A model generated the notes under the pieces. That model made no database searches, had not been told where the DNA came from, and saw nothing but the letters and a program-made list of their open reading frames with translations. This document shows, one piece after another, positions 20,925 through 32,012 of a stretch of DNA of 64,000 bases. How positions within the stretch are numbered: the first letter of the stretch is position 1; every line of letters starts with the position of its first letter. The stretch covers positions 628,501 through 692,500 of the forward strand of contig JASPKZ010003435.1 in the NCBI GenBank assembly GCA_030220185.1, in the 5' to 3' direction. This DNA comes from Diploptera punctata. Taxonomy: Eukaryota > Arthropoda > Insecta > Blattodea > Blaberidae. Both the position numbers and the translations under genes were made by a program.

Positions 20925-22062
20925 CGTTCGCTGCTACGTCTAAAGAAATGAAAATTAACGTGCTCTTATGTTTCGATGAATAAGTGAAACCAAAAATATT
21001 TATAAATTTATATCGTAATTATCTGATAATTATCTATCGTAGTCTGGGAATCTACTTATCCTGATCTTTACGGCATAAATGAACTTAACAAAAATTAATG
21101 TGTTTTTTATGCTTAGCTGAATAAGTCAATGAAGCATTTATATCGTAATTCATTATATATACCCCGTGCTGATTACCCGACGTTGCACGGAAATCTACTT
21201 ATCTCGATCTTCTCGGCATAAATGAGCTGAAAGACAAAAATTAATGTGGTGTTATGTTTAGTAGAATAAGTAAAAGGAAAAAATATTATAAATTAAATCG
21301 TATTTATTTTAAGATGCCTGTGCTGATTACCCAATAATATACTTATCCCGATCTAACTGATTAGCTAACTAACTCACTGGCACTCTCCAACCCGTAGATT
21401 CATGGTTGTGCGGACATAAGCTCTCCATACATCTCTACCCTGAGTTAAAGTTTTCCAATCATTCCCTGTATAATCTACTTCCCTCAATTCATATTCTCCC
21501 ATCTCATTCTTGGTCTACCTACTGGGCGTTTTCCATCTGGTTTTCCTACAAGAAGTTTCCATGTATGTCTTTCATTCCCTATTCGTGCCACATGTCCTGC
21601 CCGCCGCAGTCTACGAGACTTACCTGTTCTCATTATATCTGACTTATTCATTGTTATGTAGCCTTCTCCATTCACCTCTCTGTTCATCTCTCTTTGGTCC
21701 AAACATTTTCCTACGAACTTTATTCTCAAATACTCGTAATCTCATTTCCTCCCTTAAAGCAAGAGTCTATGTTTCGTATCCATATAAAATAACTGGTAGA
21801 ATATTAGTTATATATATTTTCAATTTAACGAATTTTGAAAGGAGTTGGGACGTCATGAGTCCCTGTAATGTATAATAGAACACAATTCCAGAATTGAGCC
21901 TATGTTTAATTTCGTTGTGCATTTCATTTTCATTTGTGATTATTGCTCCTAGGTAATTCAATTCAGCCACTTTTTCAAAAATTTCCCTCATTTGTCATTC
22001 ATTAGCTGTGCATTTCTTCTTGGCATAAATAAGCTGAAAGACAAAATTTATTATTGTGTGGC
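20925..22062 (+). repeat. ~140-bp tandem repeat, 3-4 units, split by a LINE
   Basis: Units start near 20,925, 21,065 and 21,200 with a partial at 22,012-22,062. Each carries a version of CTGATTACCC, ATCTACTTAT, CGATCTTCTCGGCATAAATG, GAGCTGAAAGACAAAAATTA and GAATAAGT. The LINE-1 copy at 21,357-22,010 interrupts a unit at CCCGATCT/TCTTGGCATAAAT. A related stretch lies at 22,655-22,745, and an inverted unit at 18.6 kb. Confidence 0.72.
21357..22010 (-). pseudogene. LINE-1 family C-terminal end
   Basis: Minus-strand frames: EKVAELNYLGAIITNENEM, HRLNSGIVFYYTLQGLMTSQ, KIYITNILPVILYGYET, then MRIKFVGKCLDQREMNREVN, RLRRAGHVARIGNERHTWKL and GKPDGKRPVGRPRMRWEN. This is a long stretch of post-RT domain, from the AEFKYLG motif to the tail. 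It is split by a frameshift near 21,740 and lacks the RT. The 3' end at 21,360 carries AACTAACTCA. It lies inside the tandem repeat. Confidence 0.87.
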
Positions 22063-22069
22063 CTTTTGA

Positions 22070-22645
22070 GGAAAATATGCAGTATACGATCAAAAATAGT
22101 TTTGAACGATGAAATTATCGAACAAGTACCGAGTTTTAAAAATTTAGGATGTCACATATCTTACAATTGGGGAAAACGATATAAAATTTAAAAAAAATTC
22201 AAAGTATATGTGGGACTATTAAAAGAACACTGCAAACAAAAACAACAAAATAAACAATGCTAAAGTTTTATAAATTAATGGCAGTTCTCATTGTGACATA
22301 TGGGTCAGAAAATTGGGCTATGAAAGGTTAGACAGAAGATTACGAGAAACGTCAGAGATGAAGTTCCTCAGATACGTTGCAGGATATACTCTAAAATACC
22401 ATATTCCCAATGAAACAATAAGGCAAGAACTCAAAATGTTTATCTAAATGGAGAGAATACAAAGCTATAAACAAAAATGGATTGAATATATTTTAAGAAT
22501 GGACTCTTCTAGGTTAACAAAACACGCATTTTTGTACCAGCCCCAAGGCTAAGATTTTAGACGTCCTAGAAGACGATGGGAAGATGAATTCTGAGAGCAG
22601 AACAGGGCGATGGCCTACCATGAAGAAGAAGAAGAAGATGATAAT
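22070..22645 (+). pseudogene. LINE ORF2 C-terminal end
   Basis: Reads SKIVLNDEIIEQVPSFKNLG then CHISYN, a degraded middle, LIVTYGSENWAMKG, MKFLRYVAGYTLK, RQELKMF, and a tail with RRPRRRWED-like residues, ending in a GAAGAAGAAGAAGATGAT repeat. Several stops and shifts. Same clade as 13.8 kb and 32.9 kb. Confidence 0.82.
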
Positions 22646-22884
22646 GATGAGTTATCCACAAAATAATTACCCGCTATGCGCTGCTACGCTTGCCCAGGTA
22701 TATATTTATCCAGATCTTGTTGCAAAAGACAAAAATGGTTATTGTGAGTTATCCGAAAAAGATAAACATATGCTATCCCGGACGTTTTCGTAGAGTTTTT
22801 TGAGATGTTGAATTCTGTGTACATTAATGTTGTTTATTTGTTATTGTTTAGGCAGCGTAATCAATTAAAGCGTCAATAACGGGA

Positions 22885-23055
22885 CTTTTTCACGTATTTC
22901 ACTACAAAGGGTGATTTTTAGGGGTGAAGGGTTTGAGTATTACAACTTTCTTATAGCCTATATTCATCCCGGGAATCTCGTGATCATTTTGCAAAATGCC
23001 GCAGCACAATCAGATGAACGTTAGAGCATATAAAACACGAACAAACTAACAAACA
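22885..23055 (+). repeat. Direct repeat flanking the TTAGG-like block, left copy
   Basis: Shares TTTCACTACAAAGGGTG, GGGAATCTC, CATT.TGCAAAA, GATGAACG and AACAAAC...ACATA with 25,597-25,720, in the same orientation. Confidence 0.65.
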
Positions 23056-23529
23056 TACATATATAGGCCTACTTATAGGCCTACATTAGACTAGGTAATA
23101 CGTGATATGTGCGCCGCATGCCCAACACCTAAATTAATTAAATGCTAGTTGTGTTATTGGGTTATGGTGAATATCGAGCTAAAAAAAGAGAAGAAAATAC
23201 TGTAGATAAATGTATATCGTTAGTTATCAGCTTTAGCGCGTTGTTTGTCGGGATAAGAGTGTAAATTGCCGTTGCTTTACGGGTAAATTGATAGTTTGAG
23301 AGCGTAGATTCATCGTTCTAGAGGCAATTTTATCGTTCCTAGAGTTAGCCTTATCGGTTTACGAGGTAGTTTCTTGTTTTAGAGACAGTTTAATCAGTTC
23401 ACTGTTAGTTTTGGTCTCTTTATAGAGGTTAGATTGATTAGCAATGAGTAATTTGGTTCGTTATATAGAGCTTAATTTCATCGGTTTAGGCGCAGTTTGC
23501 GTCTGGTCGGTTGGACTTTTTAGAAAATG

Positions 23530-25205
23530 TTTCTAGTTTAGGTGAGTAATCGGTCAGGTAGGTTAGGTCAGGTCAGGTTCGAGTTAGAGTTTGAAGTTTC
23601 TGCGTTCGGATTTGGCGCCTAGTTTCAGTTTGAGTTCAGATTAGAGTTCAGGTTCAGTGTGAATTCAGTTTTGAGTTCAATTTTCTTTTTTCAGGGTTTT
23701 GGTTTCGAAGTTTTGGTTTTTATTGCTCTTGGGTTTGGATTTTGTTTCCGGAGTTGGATTCACGATAAGTTCAGATTAAGGATTAGAGTTCGGTTTAGGT
23801 CTATGTTAGCATGGTTTGCGTTTGCGTTAGGTTTCGTTAGTAGGTCTAATTTAGATTCAGTTTGAGGGTGTCGGTTTAGGGTCAGTGTAGGTTCAGTATA
23901 CGTTCAGTGTAAGTTCAGTGTAGGTTCGGTTTACGTTCTGGTTAAGTTCAGTTTAGGTGGAGGTTTGGTTCAGGATAGATTGAAGTTAGGTTCAGGTTAG
24001 GTTAAGGTTAGATTTAGGTTAGGTTCAATTTAGGTTGAGGTTAGTGTAAGGTTAGGTTCAGGTTAGGTTAAGGTAAGATTTATGTTAGGATCTGGTTAGG
24101 TCTGGTTAGGTTAAGGGTAAGTTCAGGTTAGGTTAAGATTAGGTTCAGGTTAGTTTCAAATTAGGTTCAGGTTAGGTTAATTTTAGGTCCAGGTAAGATT
24201 AATGTTAAGTTTAGGTTAGATCTGGTTAGGTTCATATTACGTTCAGGTTAGGTTAAATTTAGTTTTAGGTCAGTTTAATGTTAGGTTCCGGTTAGTTTCG
24301 ATTTAGGTTCAGGTTAGGATAAGGTTTGGTTCAGGGTAGGTTCAATTTATGTAGGCATACAGGTTAGTTTAAGGTTCAGTTTAATTTCAGGTTAGGTTCA
24401 GTTTAGGTTGAGATTAGGTAAGGTGGAGTTCAGGTTAGTTTCAATTTAGGTTGAGGTTACTTTAAGGTTAGTTTCAGGTTGGGTTCAATTTAGGTTGAGG
24501 TCAGGTTTAGGTTAGATTCAATTTAGGTTGAGGTTAAGTACAGGTTAGGTTAAATTTAGGTTGAGGTTAAGTACAGGTTAAGTTAGACTTAGGTTGAGGT
24601 TATGTATAGGTTATGTTCAATTTAGGTTGATGTTAGGTACAGGTTAGGTTCAGGTTAGGTTAAGGTTAGGTATAGTTATGTTCAGGTTTGGTTCAGGTTT
24701 GGCTCAGGTTAGGTTCAATTTTGGTTCAATTTTGGTTCAATTTAGGCTCCGTAGCCGAGTGGTTAAAGCAGGAAGGATTGGCACAGAGCTACGGGACTTG
24801 CGCTGGTTCGAGTCTCCATGGGGGAAGAAATTTTCTCATGGTATTTCGGCCAGTATGGGACCGGTGCCCACCCAGCATCATGTGGCATTTGGGTAGCTAC
24901 ATTAAGTAGCGGCTTCAGGTTGAGAAAACCAGCTGTAACGGCTGGGGACTCGACCTGCTGATCACATGTCTTCCCTGCACTGGCTGGATGATCATCTACC
25001 TCTGTGATTCACACATGTGGATGTGAGGCGAGCAGCCGGCTGGTAGGCTAAGGGCCTTCTAGGTCTGTCGCGCCAGGAGTTTTTTTAGATTGAGGTTAAG
25101 TGAGGTTAGGTTTAGGTTGGGTTCAGGCTATGTTAGATTAGGTTCAATTATGTTCGGTTAGGTTTGGTTAGGTTACGTTTTGTTACGTTAAGTTCGATCA
25201 GGTCT
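23530..25205 (+). repeat. Degenerate TTAGG-type (telomere-like) block
   Basis: From about 23,530 the plus strand is built from short G-rich words: GGTTAGGTT, TTCAGGTTAGG, TTTAGGTTGAGG, TTAGGTTCAATTTAGG. The 5-bp unit TTAGG, the ancestral insect telomere repeat, recurs many times but rarely in perfect tandem; periods near 10-12 bp prevail. The tract is broken by SINE-A (24,745-25,086), after which it resumes with TTGAGGTTAAGTGAGGTTAG. The region 23,080-23,530 has a milder version of the same G-skew. It is either an interstitial telomere-like tract or a locally expanded simple satellite. Confidence 0.7.
24745..25086 (+). repeat. SINE-A, full length
   Basis: Head GGCTCCGTAGCCGAGTGGTT with A box TAGCCGAGTGG and B box GGTTCGAGTCT at tRNA spacing, closest to Leu/Ser tRNAs. 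The ~270-bp body has GTATGGGACCGGTGCCCACC, GTAACGGCTGGGGACTC, a CACATGT/ACATGTG pair and the end CTGTCGCGCCAGGAG. Inserted into the TTAGG-like block. Three more copies are at 26.1, 36.6 and 60.3 kb. Confidence 0.9.
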
Positions 25206-25500
25206 TTATAGGAAACCATATATAATAAGAACAGTTAAGTATCGTAGACTGCGATGGGCAGGACATGTTGCACAAATGGGGAATGAAAGACTTGCATGGA
25301 AGCTTCTTGTAGGAAAGCCAGAGGGAAAACGCCCAGTTGGTAGACCAAGAATGAGGCAGGAGAATAACATTAAATATTATTTGAGGGAAGTAGATTATAC
25401 AGGGAATGATTGGAAAGCATTATCTCAGGATAGGGATGTATGGAGAGCTTATGTCCGCGAGGCCAGGAACCTACGGGTTCGATAGTGCCAGTGAGTATGT
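25206..25500 (+). pseudogene. LINE-1 family tail, clearest copy
   Basis: The frame to 25,485 reads RLRWAGHVAQMGNERLAWKL in outline, then GKPEGKRPVGRPRMRQEN, LREVDYTGNDWKALSQDRD, VWRAYVREARNLRVR and a stop, then CCAGTGAGTATGTAAGTAAG. This gives the intact C-terminus of the LINE-1 ORF2, with the Arg-rich GRPRMR motif and the short 4-bp repeat tail. About the last 95 codons are open. The rest is 5' truncated. It sits within the TTAGG-like region. Confidence 0.88.
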
Positions 25501-25596
25501 AAGTAAGTTCGATCAGGTCAATATAGGCCATGTTCGGTCAGATTGGGTCAGTATATATCAGTATAGTACAGGTCAGGTCATTTAAGTGTCTGAAAA

Positions 25597-25714
25597 GCTC
25601 CTTTTTTGACTTTTCACTACAAAGGGTGTTCATCGGGAATCTCCTGAACATTGTGCAAAACACCGCATCTAAATCGAATGAACGGTATAGCAGCGCATGA
25701 AATACCAACAAACA

Positions 25715-25720
<6 letters not shown>
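25597..25720 (+). repeat. Direct repeat flanking the TTAGG-like block, right copy
   Basis: TTTTCACTACAAAGGGTG, GGGAATCTCCTGAACATT and ACAAACAAACATA match 22,885-23,055. A (TA)n run follows at 25,718-25,755. Confidence 0.65.
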
Positions 25721-25759
<39 letters not shown>

Positions 25760-25760
<1 letters not shown>

Positions 25761-26120
25761 GACATATTATATAAGAGTTAATGCTGATATTGTACATAAT
25801 TTATTTTTATAACTGTATATGAGCAAATATAAAAATATAATTTAACTTAAATAGAAAGTAATCACTTTATAATATCATCACTCTCCCTTAGGTCCAAAAT
25901 AAAATGTTCTTTTGTGGCTTGAATGGCGTATTGTTTTTAAATCTTAATGGCGTCATTTGTCCCCTTTTCACAATTTTTCCGACGGTAGGTCTCCTTAATT
26001 TAAGAATGGCAATCGTCTCAGTAATTTCTCCTTTCTCCAAACCACATGTTCATCAGTATAGCAAACAAACTTTTGACCTTGTTTACATAAAATTAGTCTT
26101 GCTACTGAATTTTGTTTTGA
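25760..26120. other. Unannotated AT-rich DNA
   Basis: Nothing recognised. Confidence 0.4.
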
Positions 26121-26450
26121 TTTAGCCAAGTGGTTAAGGCAGGAAGCCTTGGCGCAGAGCTATGGGACTTACGCTGGTTCGAGTCTGTATGGAGGAAGAC
26201 ATTTTCTCATGTTATTTTAGTCAGTATGGGACCGGTGCCCACCAAGCATCGTCAGACATTTGGGTAGCTACAGTAAATAGCGGTTCCAGGTTGACAAAAT
26301 CATCTATAACGGCTGGGGGACTCAACATGCTAACCACATGTCACCCCTACACTGGCTAGATGATCATCTACCTATGTGACTGACACATGTGTATGTGAGG
26401 CCAGCAGCTGGAAGGTAGGCTAAGGGCGTTGTAGGCCTGTCGCGCCATGG
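26121..26450 (+). repeat. SINE-A
   Basis: TTTAGCCAAGTGGTTAAGGC (A box) and GGTTCGAGTCT (B box), with the same body as at 24.7 kb and the end CTGTCGCGCCATGG running straight into (ATT)n. Confidence 0.9.
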
Positions 26451-26618
<168 letters not shown>

Positions 26619-27385
26619 GGGCCGGGTGGGAGAAGAGTGCCTTTTTATTTACGCACTTTAACAGTACATAATTGGCATACATATTAATCAAATACTATAT
26701 TTAACGTATTTAAGTCTGGGAAGGTTATTATCATTTCTTTATTTTCTCATAAATATAAAAATAAAGTGGGACTATTTCCTGTCATGACCACAAAGGTTAC
26801 AATAGTTCTTACTTCTAACCAGCGATAAATCACCGATTAACACACCGATGACCACGTTTATCACACCGATGAAAACCGATGGCCACAGATATACCACCAA
26901 TGATCGGAGATACACCACCCATAAACAGCGATAAAACACATATGACCACAAAGTGCAAACCACATAGTGTACATTTAATCATATCTCTGGCTTCAACAAA
27001 CTATGTCCGAATTTGTCTATTACGTATTTAACCGCGTAAAATAATAAAAAGGACGTTCCCTGGAATTCACCTACGTTAGAGTAATTGATTTAGTTTCCCT
27101 TAAATTATTTAGGTTTGGTTAGCTTTTAGTTTCCTTGCATTTTAAATCTGATTTAATACGTAACATAAATTACATCTTCATATCTGTTATTCTATGGAAA
27201 ATTCAACATGTCTGACGGTTTCAACGTAAACTCATATTTCCACTACTTCATTTCATGATACGTTTCAATATTTTGACGATGGTAAAATACCACAGCTAAA
27301 TGGTATCATTAACACTTCGTAATACTTTAAATTACATCAAAAATGGCATACATTGCGTAAGTAATAAACTGGTCTTCTACAACCC
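26619..27385. other. Mostly unannotated; short degenerate tandem at 26,780-26,950
   Basis: 26,780-26,950 repeats words such as CACCGATGACCAC, CACCGATGAAAACC and CAGCGATAAA at roughly 10-20 bp intervals. The rest shows nothing recognisable. Confidence 0.45.
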
Positions 27386-27389
27386 CACC

Positions 27390-27740
27390 ATTATTAAGAT
27401 ATTATTATTATTATTATTAAGATATTATTATTATTACTATTATTAAGATATTATTATTACTATTATTATTATCATTATTATTATTATCATCATTATCATT
27501 ATCATCATTATCATTATCATCATTATCATTATCATCATTATCATTATCATCATTATCATTATCATCATTACCATCATTATTATCATTATCATTATTATTA
27601 CTTACTATTATTATTACTAGTATTATTATATTATTACTATTATTATTATTACTATTATTATTATTACTATTATTAACTACTATTATTATTATTACTATTA
27701 TTATTATTACTATTATTACTATTATTTATTATTATTATTA

Positions 27741-27805
<65 letters not shown>
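27390..27805. repeat. Compound ATT/ATC microsatellite
   Basis: About 415 bp. ATT blocks at both ends enclose a higher-order TCATTATCATTATCA array at about 27,485-27,600 and ATTACTATT blocks after it. Confidence 0.97.
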
Positions 27806-27806
<1 letters not shown>

Positions 27807-27840
27807 AATTACTGCCCGAGGGTTGTGGCTCAGAATTTTC

Positions 27841-28633
27841 ATAAGTAATGCCACGATTGATTTCCAAATTATCGATTAATTCACGACTCACGAAGTGAGG
27901 AGTGAATTTATCTAGACTATTTAACTCATGCCCCAAATGGGAGTCAATGACCAATCACGTTTCAATGATTTCTGTTTTACAACCAATCAGAGTCGTGTTT
28001 CACAAAATATTTATCAGTGTTATAATTACCATATATTAAACAAAGCTCCTCCTTTTTAATATTCTGAACAGGTCTGACCGTTATTTTGCAGTGACTGAGC
28101 CTATAAGAAATACGGCTACCAGATTGTATATATAGTGCATACATGTCAACATTTGTAGCAATTTATTATACCACCAAAAAAAGAAACCACTGTTTGGCTT
28201 TCTTAAATGTATTTTTTCCCAGGTAATAATCCAGAAAAATATAATTGTAATATTTACATCATACGACATCAGAAATGAATTAATATACAGATTGATGTTT
28301 CATTTTTTCTCCACTAGAGAGCATTCTTACAATATTGCGTTCCTTTGGCAATAAATAGTATGATCTGGTTGCAGTGATAAACAAAAGAAGCAGTAGAAGC
28401 GTACCTATCGTTTCTCATTTGTTTTCAAACATCGCCGTTTGCATTAAATATATAAATATTTTGAAATAACTACAGTTAAATAATGATTTGTGAGTAAACA
28501 GCTTAATTTTATTCGTTAAATAGTCCTAACAAATGCCACTCTTGATTTCCAAATTCTCTAGATAAATTCACTCCTCACTTCGTGAGTCGTGAATTTATCG
28601 ATAATTTGGAAATCACTCGTGGCATTACTTATG
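27841..28633 (-). mobile_element. Family F element, complete with ~75-bp TIRs
   Basis: The ends 27,841-27,915 and 28,558-28,633 are inverted copies: ATAAGTAATGCCACGA, TGATTTCCAAATTATCGA, TTCACGACTCAC, then GAAGTGAGGAGTGAATTTAT. Each end itself contains the palindrome CTCACTTCGTGAG. The ~640-bp interior has no long frame; short frames recur between copies only because the DNA does. The superfamily is unknown to me. It could be a MITE-like DNA transposon or another foldback class. Confidence 0.7.
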
Positions 28634-29312
28634 ATAATTCGGAAATCAAGAGTGCCATTTGTTAGGACTATTTAACGAATAAAATTAAGCTGTTTACTCA
28701 CAAATCATTATTTAACTATAGTTATTTTAAAATATTTATACATTTAATGTAAACGGCGATGTTTGAAAACAAATGAGAAACGATAGGTACGCTTCATCTG
28801 CTTCTTTTGTTTATCACTGCTACCAGATCATACTATTTATTGCCAAAGGAACGCAATACTGTAAGAATGCTCTCTAGTGGAGAGAAAATGAAACATCAAA
28901 CTGTATATTAATTCATTTCTGATGTCGTATGATATAAATATGACAATTATATTTTTCTGGATTATTGCCTGGGAAAAAATACATTTAAGAAAGTGCAAAA
29001 AGTGGTTTCTTTTTTTTTGGTGGTATAATAAATTGTCACAAATGTTTTTATATTAACTCCTGCAAGCGCTATGTGTTGTCATCTATGCACTATATATACA
29101 ATCTGGTAGCTGTATTTCTTGCCTTTCCTCCAGGCTCAGTCACTGCAGAATAATGGCCAGACCTGTTCAGAATATTAAGAAGGAGGAGCTTTCTTTAATA
29201 TGGTAAATTTAACACTGATAAATAGTTCGTGAAACACGACTGTGATTGGTTATAATACAGAAACCATTGTAAGGTGATTGGTCATTGACTCCCATTTGGG
29301 ACATGAGGTAAT
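28634..29312 (+). mobile_element. Family F element, opposite orientation
   Basis: Interior mirrors 27,916-28,556 at high identity by eye, e.g. GGACTATTTAACGAATAAAA, AACGGCGATGTTTGAAAACA, CAAATGAGAAACGATAGG and GTGATTGGTCATTGACTCCC. It lacks its own far terminal repeat and ends near ATGAGGTAATAGTC. Confidence 0.75.
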
Positions 29313-29800
29313 AGTCACTCGAATCCCACTGTCTCCATATCTTAATATTATCGTTACAATTTTTTATTAACTCTGTGATGCACAAGTGACAAAGAAGGAA
29401 TTTTTATCATCTATAGGTAATACAACAAACGACAAAGGTTAAGATAATTATTTTCACGTGGAGAAGTCAAAGAAACGTCATTTAAAAAATATTGACAGAT
29501 AAATGTGTTCAGTTTCTAGTAATTGGAGTGGCGTCTTAGAAGTGTCTAACAACTCCTAGGCTCTACCTGTAATGAATAATGTATTCTTTAAACCAGAGGG
29601 AAACAGTTGTCTTTGATGCCGCCTGTAAACTAAATTATTGATCCGTTTTTCACGGATCTTGACAAAAATGGCAAGCTCAAAATGTGCTAAGCCATAATTA
29701 AAAAACGGCAAAACAACAATAAATGTAAAACTATTTTGTACTCGTATGAATTGCCAAAAAAGGATAATATTTTCTAAAGGAATATGGATTGTAATTGTTA
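29313..29800. other. Unannotated DNA
   Basis: Nothing recognised. A minus-strand frame at 29,556-29,804 has no motif. Confidence 0.4.
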
Positions 29801-30470
29801 TCACTTACTTACTTACTGGCACTATCGAACTCGTAGGTTCATGGCCGCGCGGATATAAGCTCTCCATACATCCCTCTCCTGAGCTAAGGCTTTCCAATCA
29901 TTCTCTGTAATATACTTCCTTCAAATCATAGTTAATATTATTCTCCCATCTCATTCTAGGTCTACCAACTGAACATTTTCTGCCTGGTTTTCCTACAAGA
30001 AGCTTCCATGCACATCTTTCATTTCCCATTCGTGCCACATATCCTGCCCATTGTAGTCTACGAGACTTAACTTTTCTCAATATATCTGGCTGCCTATAAA
30101 TACCATGTAGCTCACTATTATGAAGTCTTCTCCATTCACCTGTCTATTCATCTCTCTTTGGCCCAATTTTTTTTAAGAACTTTATTCTCAAATACTCGTA
30201 ATCTCCTTTCCTCCCTTAAAGTAAGCCCATGTTTCGCATCCATATAATATAACTGGTAGAATAATAGTTTTATATATTTTCATTTTAACATTTTTTGAAA
30301 GGAATTGGGACGTCAAGAGAGTCTGTAAGGCATAATAACACGCATTTCCAGAATTGAACCTATGTTTAATTTCTTTGTCCATCTCATTCCTATTTGAGAT
30401 TATTGTTCCTAGGTATTTGAATTCAGCCACCTCCTCAAAATTTCCCTCATTTGTCATCAGTTGTCCTTTT
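29801..30470 (-). pseudogene. LINE-1 family C-terminal end
   Basis: Minus strand: NFEEVAEFKYLGTIISNRNE, HRFNSGNACYYALQTLLTSQ, KIYKTIILPVILYGCETW, then RLQWAGYVARMGNERCAWKL, GKPGRKCSVGRPRMRWEN and a tail against TACTTACTTACTGGCAC. This is one of the longest LINE-1 tails here. A deletion near 30,170-30,230 breaks the frame. The RT is absent. Confidence 0.88.
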
Positions 30471-30474
30471 CCAT

Positions 30475-31445
30475 TATATAATGTATTTCTTTATGTGGAA
30501 GGTCTGACAGAAATATAAAATTCTATATCGTATTTGTTACTTTATTTGAATTTTTTTGGCAAGCGAGATTTCTCTCAATCAGCTTGATTAAGGAATAAAC
30601 ACTGTCTTGCAGTTTATTAAAAACATGTATTTAAATACAGATCTTCTACAATACAGCGAATAAATGGATCAAAAAGTATTTAACATGTAGTAAGTTACTT
30701 TGAGGTACCGGCATATAATTTTTGTTTTTCTAGGTACAACAGCATTTATGAATATGTCTCTTTTTATTTTCATTTCCCTTTTTCATTTTAGAGATAATGA
30801 AAAAATAGGTAAAAACCTTAAAGTCCGGTCCCTACAGTGATGACACGCCACTGCATTCAGTCAGGAAGCATGGAAAGTTTAATCAATTGGAATACACCTA
30901 CACAGCGTAACAAGGGGAGGATTTTATATTTTTATGGAGAAACAGATGAATGTTGTAATGAGAGGAGAGAGAATATAATACTGGAGTCGCTTAGTACTGT
31001 TTGCAGTGATTTACTGAGTAAGAGTCGGCAATATTTATCTCTCCAAACCTACAGCTATTTTATCTAACAGAAATTTTGCACTCCATAAATCCAGCCTACC
31101 TAGTTATCACACTACATCTCTATGTCTGACTAAATTCTAAAGCTTTGAAACGTGTAATCTGATGTGACTTTGTAATTCTGTTATCTTTACTATTTTAATT
31201 TGAATTTGAAATTAAGTGAAGCATATCTTTGAAAAAAGTTGTATGTAGTTAATATTTTCATATATCTGCACTGGTGACTACTGTAACTGTAACATATATG
31301 GATTAAAAAATAAAGAAACAAAACTTTTCATAAAACAAACTTGAGGTTTAAGGACTGAGAAAAAATAAAGTATTAATTTATATATAAAACCCATTTTCAT
31401 TGTATTATTAGACATTATTTTCATTATTATTCAATATGACAGATA
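30475..31445. other. Unannotated DNA
   Basis: A plus-strand frame at 30,837-31,067 (76 codons) has no motif I recognise. Nothing else was seen. Confidence 0.4.
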
Positions 31446-31635
31446 ATTAATTGTTCAATATGACTACTAATGTAATTTTTTTTTTGTATTCGTATGTAAC
31501 ATATGTTTGTCCTGTTTAATATGACTATTATTGTAATTTTTTTGTATTCATATGTAACATACGTTTGTCCTGTTTAATATGACTATTATTGTATTTTTTT
31601 TTTGTATTCATATGTAACATATGTTTGTTCTGGTG
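31446..31635 (+). repeat. Three tandem units of ~62 bp
   Basis: Each unit reads about TTTAATATGACTATTATTGT, a T-run, GTATTCATATGTAACATA and GTTTGTCCTG. Unit starts are near 31,446, 31,513 and 31,573. The T-run length varies. Confidence 0.85.
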
Positions 31636-31699
31636 AGTGGAAGAGAAGGCCACATGGCCTTAACTCCACCAGGCTAAATAAATCTATTCTATTCTATTA
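31636..31699 (+). repeat. Retroelement 3' tail
   Basis: GGCCACATGGCCTTAACTCC, ACCAGGCTAAATAAAT and a TCTATTCTATTCTAT repeat. This looks like a LINE/SINE 3' end with a 5-bp tail repeat. The tandem units above may belong to its 3' UTR. Confidence 0.5.
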
Positions 31700-32012
31700 A
31701 AGGATATTTGCCCTATATAAATAATAACAAAATGGGTAAACTTGAAATAAATAGAGATAATTATATAATAAGATTTATATTAATATAAACCACTTAAATT
31801 TAAATATATCTTTATTATATAATTATTTATTCATTTATAAATCAGTTCCAAACTCTCGTATAATAAAATTGTATAAGGAAAATATTTAATTCAATTATAA
31901 CAATTATATTAAAAATTATAAATATTTATTCAAAGGAAAAAAATAATTTACAATGAAAGCGAATATGAAGCGCTTTGTGCTTATCTGTCTTCATATACGT
32001 TAAACGTAGTTT
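31700..32012. other. Unannotated AT-rich DNA
   Basis: Nothing recognised. Confidence 0.4.

Noticed and set aside
27400..27800. CRISPR-like regular repeat
   Set aside because: Repeats are 3-bp units with no unique spacers, and the genome is clearly eukaryotic.
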